Shown piece by piece: positions 23,398 through 25,770 of a stretch of DNA of 25,770 bases. The stretch is from UBA2658 sp964617335 (GTDB lineage: Bacteria > Bacillota > Clostridia > Oscillospirales > Oscillospiraceae), in assembly GCA_964617335.1 (NCBI GenBank), contig CAZTXG010000025.1, forward strand, positions 1 through 25,770, given 5' to 3'. Numbering within the stretch: position 1 is the stretch's first letter; every line of letters starts with the position of its first letter. The translations under genes and the position numbers were made by a program. The notes beneath the pieces were generated by a model that was not told the DNA's origin, ran no database searches, and saw only the letters and a list, made by a program, of their open reading frames with translations.

Positions 23398-23449
23398 GCA
23401 AAAACTCCTTCGTAAACTAAGACAAAAGCTTTTACGGAGGAGTCTTTGC
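23398..23449 (+). promoter_or_regulatory. Long stem sequestering the sleB ribosome binding site
   Basis: GCAAAAACTCCTTCGTAAA (23398-23416) pairs with TTTACGGAGGAGTCTTTGC (23431-23449) around a 14-nt loop: 17 Watson-Crick pairs, one G-U and one mismatch. The right arm holds the GGAGGAG ribosome binding site and ends 1 nt before the ATG. There is no T tract, so it is not an ordinary terminator. Confidence 0.85.
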
Positions 23450-23450
23450 T

Positions 23451-24116
23451 ATGAACAGAAAAAAACTGTCGCTTATTCTGGCAATTTTGTTTGCCCTTAA
23501 TATTGCCGCCATATTACTTGTCCAACAGGCCGATGCGGCAACACTTAAAAAAGGCTCGACGGGAAACACCGTCAGTCAGGTGCAGACAGCCCTAAAAAAT
23601 CAGGGTTTTTACTTTGGTTCCGTAGACGGAGTTTACGGTTCGGCTACGGAGGCGGCTGTGAAGAAGTATCAGGCAAGATACGGCCTTGCCGTTGACGGAG
23701 TGGTGGGAACGGCAACCTTCAACGCTCTTGGCATTCAGGCGGGCAGCTCTTCCGGCACTGCTCAAAGCGGAAACGTTGACCTTTTGGCAAGACTTATTTC
23801 CGCCGAGGCCAGAGGTGAGCCGTATAATGGGCAGGTTGCCGTTGGTGCTGTGGTTTTAAACAGGGTTGGGCACCCCTCTTTTCCCAATACCATGGCGGGG
23901 GTAATTTATCAAAACGGTGCCTTTACCTGTTTATCGGACGGGCAGTTTAATAAGCCCGTGGCAGAAAGCGCCTACCGTGCGGCAAGGGATGCCCTAAACG
24001 GCGCCGACCCTTCCGGCGGTGCCATCTACTATTTCAATCCGGTTACAGCTACAAGCAAATGGATATGGAGCCGGCCTCTCATTGTCGTTATAGGAAAGCA
24101 CCGTTTTTGCTCATAA
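23451..24116 (+). CDS. sleB: SleB-type spore cortex-lytic enzyme / cell wall hydrolase
   Basis: The 221-aa protein has a signal peptide (hydrophobic 7-26, cleavage near ADA-AT at 29-30). A type 1 peptidoglycan-binding domain (about 34-95, KGSTGNTVSQVQTALKNQGF, then VDGVVGTATFNALG) is followed by a Ser/Gly linker. The SleB/CwlJ hydrolase_2 domain (about 109-221) has LLARLISAEARGEPYNGQVA with a candidate catalytic Glu119, then AVVLNRV and the terminal IGKHRFCS. SleB is a lytic transglycosylase that degrades spore cortex at germination; related enzymes act on the vegetative wall. In Bacillus it is paired with ypeB, which is not adjacent here. Its ribosome binding site is buried in the leader hairpin. 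No clear terminator follows. Confidence 0.9.
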   Translation: MNRKKLSLILAILFALNIAAILLVQQADAATLKKGSTGNTVSQVQTALKNQGFYFGSVDGVYGSATEAAVKKYQARYGLAVDGVVGTATFNALGIQAGSSSGTAQSGNVDLLARLISAEARGEPYNGQVAVGAVVLNRVGHPSFPNTMAGVIYQNGAFTCLSDGQFNKPVAESAYRAARDALNGADPSGGAIYYFNPVTATSKWIWSRPLIVVIGKHRFCS

Positions 24117-24128
24117 CTGCTGTTCTTC

Positions 24129-24157
24129 TTGTATTTTTATCCTGAAAGACGTATAAT
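24129..24157 (+). promoter_or_regulatory. Sigma-A-type promoter for the zinc-ribbon membrane protein
   Basis: TTGTAT (24129-24134), 17 nt and TATAAT (24152-24157) lie 29 nt before the ATG. An inverted repeat (TTTTTATCCT at 24134-24143, AGGATAAAAA at 24164-24173) brackets the -10 box. Confidence 0.6.
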
Positions 24158-24186
24158 CAGTTGAGGATAAAAAAGGAGGATATATT

Positions 24187-24606
24187 ATGGCCTTTTGTAA
24201 ACAATGCGGCGAACAAATTGGGGATGCAAGGTTTTGTCAAAGCTGCGGAGCTCCTGCGGACAGTTCTCAGACTTATACAGACAGCCCACAGGCTTCCGCT
24301 CCTGTAAATGACATTGAGGATAATAAGCTAATTTCAATTTTATGCTACCTTGGAATTTTACTTTTAATTCCATTGTTGGTAAAGCCGGAGTCAAGGTTTG
24401 TCAAATATCACTCAAATCAGGGGCTTGTGCTGCTTTTATTCACTATGATAGTCGGGGTTGTGGGTATTATACCCATTATAGGCTGGCTTGCAGCGGCAGT
24501 CGGCGGGATTTTCAGCTTTGTTTGCCTTATAATGGGCGTTATAAACACCATTAACGGCGAAATGAAGCCCCTGCCTCTTATAGGAAGCATCGAAATCCTC
24601 AAATAA
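24187..24606 (+). CDS. Zinc-ribbon membrane protein, DUF4870/Tic20-like
   Basis: The 139-aa protein starts with a double-CxxC zinc ribbon: FCKQCGEQIGDARFCQSCGA (Cys4, Cys7, Cys17 and Cys20). A polar linker follows (22-45), then three hydrophobic segments (about 47-66, 77-97 and 99-121). FVKYHSNQGLVLLLF is the typical H-x-N-Q-x-L motif of DUF4870-type proteins. The function of this group is unknown; zinc-ribbon versions are widespread in Clostridia. The start at 24187 has AGGAGG about 8 nt upstream and its own promoter. It is convergent with metA, with a terminator between. Confidence 0.85.
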   Translation: MAFCKQCGEQIGDARFCQSCGAPADSSQTYTDSPQASAPVNDIEDNKLISILCYLGILLLIPLLVKPESRFVKYHSNQGLVLLLFTMIVGVVGIIPIIGWLAAAVGGIFSFVCLIMGVINTINGEMKPLPLIGSIEILK

Positions 24607-24626
24607 AAACCATATTATAATGTATA

Positions 24627-24654
24627 AGCGCCCAAAGCACTTGCTTTGGGCGCT
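24627..24654. terminator. Bidirectional terminator between the zinc-ribbon gene and metA
   Basis: A perfect 12-bp stem AGCGCCCAAAGC/GCTTTGGGCGCT (24627-24638 with 24643-24654) has a 4-nt loop. The flanks are AT-rich rather than clean T tracts. Confidence 0.75.
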
Positions 24655-24659
24655 ATAAT

Positions 24660-25601
24660 TTACTTTTCCTCCCCATCTGTATCGGGAGCGATTTTCTCTA
24701 TTATATAAGGTGTTGTCTGATACACATAATAGTTCAGCCAGTTTGTATACATAAGCTGGGCTGCCGCCCGCCAGGTCATAAGCGGCTGCTGACTGGGGTC
24801 GTCATTGGGGAAATAGTGGGCAGGAACAGCTATCTTCGTTCCCTTTTTGATATCCCGTTCATATTCTAGAGCAAGGGTGTCTCTATCATACTCCGGGTGA
24901 CCGAAAATAAAAAACTGACGGCTCTTAGTATTTTTAACGGCAAATACTCCGGCCTCGTCGGAAACGGAAAGCAGTTCCAAATCCGGAACCTTCAAAATAT
25001 CCTCAGCTAAAATCTCTGTATAGCGGGAGTGCGGAGCGTTAAAAACATCATCGAAGCCTCGAAAGAAGGGGATGCTGGGCCTTAGTATTCGGTGGCTGTA
25101 TATGCCGAAGACTTTTTCAGGCAGGCTGTGCTTTCTTATGCCGTAATGGTAATACAGTCCGGCCTGAGCCCCCCAGCATATATGGAAGGTGTTGTGGACA
25201 TTGGTTTTTGACCACTCCATAATTTCACATAGCTCCGGCCAATAGTCCACATCCTTAAAATCAAGATTCTCCACAGGAGCGCCGGTTATTATCATGCCGT
25301 CGTAAAACTTATCCTTTATGTCCTCATAACTTATATAAAAAGACTGCAGGTGACCTAAGTCCACATTTTTGGATTTATAGCTTATGGTGCGCAGCAAATC
25401 TATTTCCACCTGTAAAGGAGTATTTGAAAGCTTACGCAAAAGCTGGGTTTCCGTAACTATCTTAGTGGGCATAAGATTTAATATAAGGAGTTTTAGGGGG
25501 CGGATATCCTGATGGATGGCCCGATGCTCGGTAATAACAAATATATTTTCGCCTTCTAAGGTTTCGCGGGCAGGCAGAAGGTCCGGTATTCTGATAGGCA
25601 T
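24660..25601 (-). CDS. metA: Homoserine O-acyltransferase MetA, predicted acetyl-CoA specific
   Basis: The 313-aa protein is a class I glutamine amidotransferase-like enzyme acylating L-homoserine, the first committed step of methionine synthesis. The catalytic Cys142 lies in ICWGAQA, with His235 and Glu237 in FGHPEYD. Residue 111 is Glu (TGAPVENLDF). In Bacillus cereus MetA, Glu at this position is reported to favour acetyl-CoA, while Gly favours succinyl-CoA, so O-acetylation is predicted although many databases would say succinyltransferase. ATG at 25601 has GGAGTG about 5 nt upstream. It has its own promoter, and no SAM riboswitch is visible in its short leader. Confidence 0.95.
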   Translation of the reverse strand: MPIRIPDLLPARETLEGENIFVITEHRAIHQDIRPLKLLILNLMPTKIVTETQLLRKLSNTPLQVEIDLLRTISYKSKNVDLGHLQSFYISYEDIKDKFYDGMIITGAPVENLDFKDVDYWPELCEIMEWSKTNVHNTFHICWGAQAGLYYHYGIRKHSLPEKVFGIYSHRILRPSIPFFRGFDDVFNAPHSRYTEILAEDILKVPDLELLSVSDEAGVFAVKNTKSRQFFIFGHPEYDRDTLALEYERDIKKGTKIAVPAHYFPNDDPSQQPLMTWRAAAQLMYTNWLNYYVYQTTPYIIEKIAPDTDGEEK

Positions 25602-25638
25602 AAAAGCACTCCAATCACCCTAGGGGGAAAATTTTTTA

Positions 25639-25648
25639 GTTGCGCAAC
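25639..25648. promoter_or_regulatory. Palindrome at the metA transcription start
   Basis: A perfect palindrome GTTGCGCAAC abuts the metA -10 box on its downstream side, a typical repressor-site position. Confidence 0.45.
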
Positions 25649-25677
25649 AGTATAACCTGAAAACCAAGGAAAATCAA
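25649..25677 (-). promoter_or_regulatory. Sigma-A-type promoter of metA
   Basis: On the minus strand TTGATT (25672-25677), 17 nt and TATACT (25649-25654) lie 48 nt before the ATG at 25601. Confidence 0.65.
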
Positions 25678-25737
25678 GGTGTTTTGCCCTTGAAGGCAAC
25701 TTTCGACAGAAGAAAGTGTAAAAAGGGAAAAAAGTAG

Positions 25738-25766
25738 TTGACAATTGGAAAATGTGGTGCTATTAT
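25738..25766 (+). promoter_or_regulatory. Canonical sigma-A promoter reading out of the window
   Basis: TTGACA (25738-25743), a 17-nt spacer and TATTAT (25761-25766) lie at the right edge, pointing toward a gene beyond the window and divergent from metA. Confidence 0.75.
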
Positions 25767-25770
25767 AAAC

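Noticed and set aside
25602..25648. Possible SAM riboswitch in front of metA
   Set aside because: The leader is too short and no S-box core motifs are present.

Overview
The window looks like chromosomal DNA from an endospore-forming, Gram-positive, low-to-mid GC Clostridia-type bacterium. The evidence is the pairing of whiA with dnaE, a yabP-yabQ-divIC-yabR sporulation/division cluster, a gdpP-rplI-dnaB-tilS-hpt-ftsH run in Firmicutes order, a T-box leader on thrS, a SleB-type cortex-lytic enzyme, and strong AGGAGG ribosome binding sites. No species can be named from the sequence alone. I see no rRNA, tRNA, IS element or CRISPR array.

Layout. Positions 60-4565 (+): whiA and dnaE, closed by a bidirectional terminator. 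Positions 4619-7144 (-): S1-domain protein (yabR-like), divIC, yabQ and yabP, with a lipoprotein gene upstream. A sigma-E-like promoter sits in the lipoprotein-yabP gap, and yabQ overlaps divIC by 128 bp. Positions 7289-9892 (-): a polar amino-acid ABC importer (binding protein, permease, ATPase) with its own promoter, an intercistronic stem-loop and a terminator; a perfect tandem 14-bp repeat lies in its leader. Positions 9993-11327 (-): a sugar-phosphate nucleotidyltransferase carrying what looks like an orphan C-terminal phosphohexomutase domain. Positions 11464-19506 (+): gdpP, rplI, dnaB, tilS, hpt and ftsH, covering c-di-AMP turnover, translation, replication, tRNA modification, purine salvage and membrane proteolysis; a terminator follows ftsH. 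Positions 19578-20675 (+): ychF. Positions 20714-21248: a small accessory-looking module, in which a 52-aa acidic gene (-) and an XRE regulator (+) diverge around a palindromic operator-like site. Positions 21272-23354 (+): promoter, T-box leader and a threonyl-tRNA synthetase without the N-terminal TGS domain. Positions 23398-24606 (+): sleB, whose ribosome binding site is buried in a 19-bp stem, then a zinc-ribbon membrane protein. Positions 24660-25677 (-): metA, whose Glu111 predicts acetyl-CoA use. A canonical promoter at the right edge reads out of the window.

Most of the window is housekeeping. The parts most worth a second look are the sleB leader hairpin, the XRE/52-aa module, the nucleotidyltransferase with its mutase remnant, the yabQ/divIC overprinting, the tandem repeats in front of the ABC importer and the hairpins in front of hpt.
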